Made by a program: the position numbers and the translations under genes. Shown in pieces: positions 63,045-64,000 of a stretch of DNA of 64,000 bases. The notes beneath the pieces were generated by a model. That model was not told the origin of the DNA. It saw only the letters and a program-made list of their open reading frames with translations, and did not search any database. Each line of letters opens with the position of its first letter. The first letter of the stretch is position 1. The stretch comes from Prosapia bicincta (lineage: Eukaryota; Arthropoda; Insecta; Hemiptera; Cercopidae): positions 2,331,790 through 2,395,789 of the forward strand of contig JBAIZL010000063.1 of NCBI GenBank assembly GCA_036971475.1, in the 5' to 3' direction.

Positions 63045-64000
63045 CAGGACACCCCATTTGGATTATCAAATTATCCTGATTATCGAAATTACCTTTAAAA
63101 AGGCCAGTATACTCTATTAAAGTACACAAACATTTTAAAATTTTATATTTTTTCTTATACAGTAAAGGGTTTAGAGGTGAAATTAATCAAACACATCTTT
63201 TATGTTCAAACACTGTATTGTAATTTGTTAGTAGCAACATGTGTACAGTAAAAACATCAAACACTATTTGAGCTTTTAAAAAAATGTGTAATAGGTTTTT
63301 GAACTGCAGTAGTGGTTCGTTTTTTCACAGCTATGTCCTTAATTCGTTTTAAAAGAATTAGCTGAGTGGGTGAGCTCTCGTTTTGCTTCTCTAGCCATGA
63401 GATCAGTGTCTCCGCTGCTACAAACGCTTCAGAATGAGTTGGCCCTGTTTCTTCTGTCTCATGTTCTGGGTCGTCACTGTCAGATTCCATTGTTTCTGTT
63501 TCCTCTGAAAGAAATTGCTTAAATAAACAACCAAAAATAATTGCTTTCTTTTCTTGCCTTTACACAGTATGTTATGTACAAAGATTATCAATCAGAATAT
63601 TGGCAAAAAACCATAGGTGCTGTACAGTAACATTTTATAGCAGAAAATCAGTATGAAACCAGAATAAGCTCAGGCGTTTGACTAAAATACAAAAATAAAA
63701 ATACCTTGGATGTACTGTATGTTTAAGGAATGCTACATACCTTCATTTAACATGTCAGCTATTTATTGGTCAGTCAAAATCTGGTATCCAGGATCATTGC
63801 TACCAACCACTCCATGGCGTCATCTTTGTCGCTTCTTCAAATCCCGGAAGTGTGCTGCATATTTTTCTTATTTCATTCACATCAATATCTCCTTCTTCCC
63901 CTTTATCATCTTTTTCTTCTTCGTAAGGCCATAATTTCTCCAGGCTCTTTGTAAATTCGTTTCTGTGAGGCTTTCCCATGCATCGGCAAGCATGTAAATG
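63045..64000 (-). mobile_element. Tigger-type transposon 3' end, cut by window edge
   Basis: The terminal repeat CAGGACACCCCATTTGGATT with ATCAAATTATCC begins at 63045 next to TA. The transposase tail lies inside on the minus strand and continues beyond the window. Confidence 0.65.
63257..64000 (-). pseudogene. Tigger-type transposase C-terminus, partial
   Basis: From the right edge on the minus strand: LADAWESLTETN, then in shifted frames KLWPYEEEKDDKGEEGDIDV NEIRKICSTLPGFEEATK (near 63940-63830) and SNDPGYQILTDQ IADMLNEG (near 63800-63735). A segment of about 250 nt without similarity follows, possibly an intron ending at TTTCTTTCAG (about 63506). The last exon reads MESDSDDPEHETEETGPTHS EAFVAAETLISWLEKQNESS and KRIKDIAVKKRTTTAVQKPI THFFKSSNSV, stop at 63257. 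This matches the acidic and coiled tail of Tigger/TIGD-type proteins. At least two frameshifts; the catalytic core lies off the window. Confidence 0.75.

Overview
The window is AT-rich, repeat-dense animal nuclear DNA with intron-split genes, GT-AG splice sites, very long TA and GT microsatellites and many decayed transposable elements. The mix of piggyBac, hAT, pogo/Tigger, jockey-like and Penelope-like elements fits an arthropod, most likely an insect. I cannot fix the order from sequence alone; hemipteran is a guess.

Host genes: both recognisable host genes are on the minus strand and encode PC4-type (SUB1/p15) single-stranded-DNA-binding coactivators. One is a clean, complete three-exon SUB1 orthologue (coding exons at 54945-55022, 39873-40044 and 36125-36204; 109 aa), with introns of about 14.9 kb and 3.7 kb filled with transposons. 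The second, at about 1.7-6.4 kb, is a divergent paralogue. It shares the phase-1 splice position inside the PC4 domain, and its best N-terminal coding exon reads like a signal peptide. No other host gene could be established.

Mobile elements by region: 0-1.3 kb holds Penelope-like termini. 5.3 kb has a palindromic MITE and 9.3-9.8 kb a hAT MITE with an 8-bp target duplication. 13.7-14.5 kb has a jockey-like reverse transcriptase joined to a GIY-YIG fragment. 16.9-17.8 kb holds a broken copy of an unnamed multicopy gene family. 18.0-23.6 kb is a piggyBac interrupted by a 2.8-kb hAT with perfect 8-bp target duplication. 24.75-27.5 kb is a nearly intact pogo/Tigger element with an intron, a DDD transposase and a PHD finger one frameshift away. 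31.9-32.9 and 33.8-34.2 kb are DNA-transposon remnants. 37.05-39.22 kb is a TA-flanked MITE carrying an inverted Penelope cluster. 42.0-45.6 kb is a Tigger element with a nested hAT. 46.5-48.7 and 51.8-53.9 kb are piggyBac relics, the latter interrupted by a GIY-YIG Penelope. 57.1-58.1 kb is another Penelope remnant. 60.1-61.45 kb is a large foldback element made of tandem repeats. A Tigger 3' end runs off the right edge.

The most interesting signal is a set of at least nine compact hammerhead-ribozyme-like motifs (CTGANGA, helix II, GAA, helix III, then the cleavage position) at the ends of Penelope-like sequences. Each has a palindromic helix III and compensatory helix I arms, and all share one extra nucleotide between A9 and helix II. 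A second theme is a dispersed repeat (here called family D) whose tail has repeatedly seeded long TA microsatellites.
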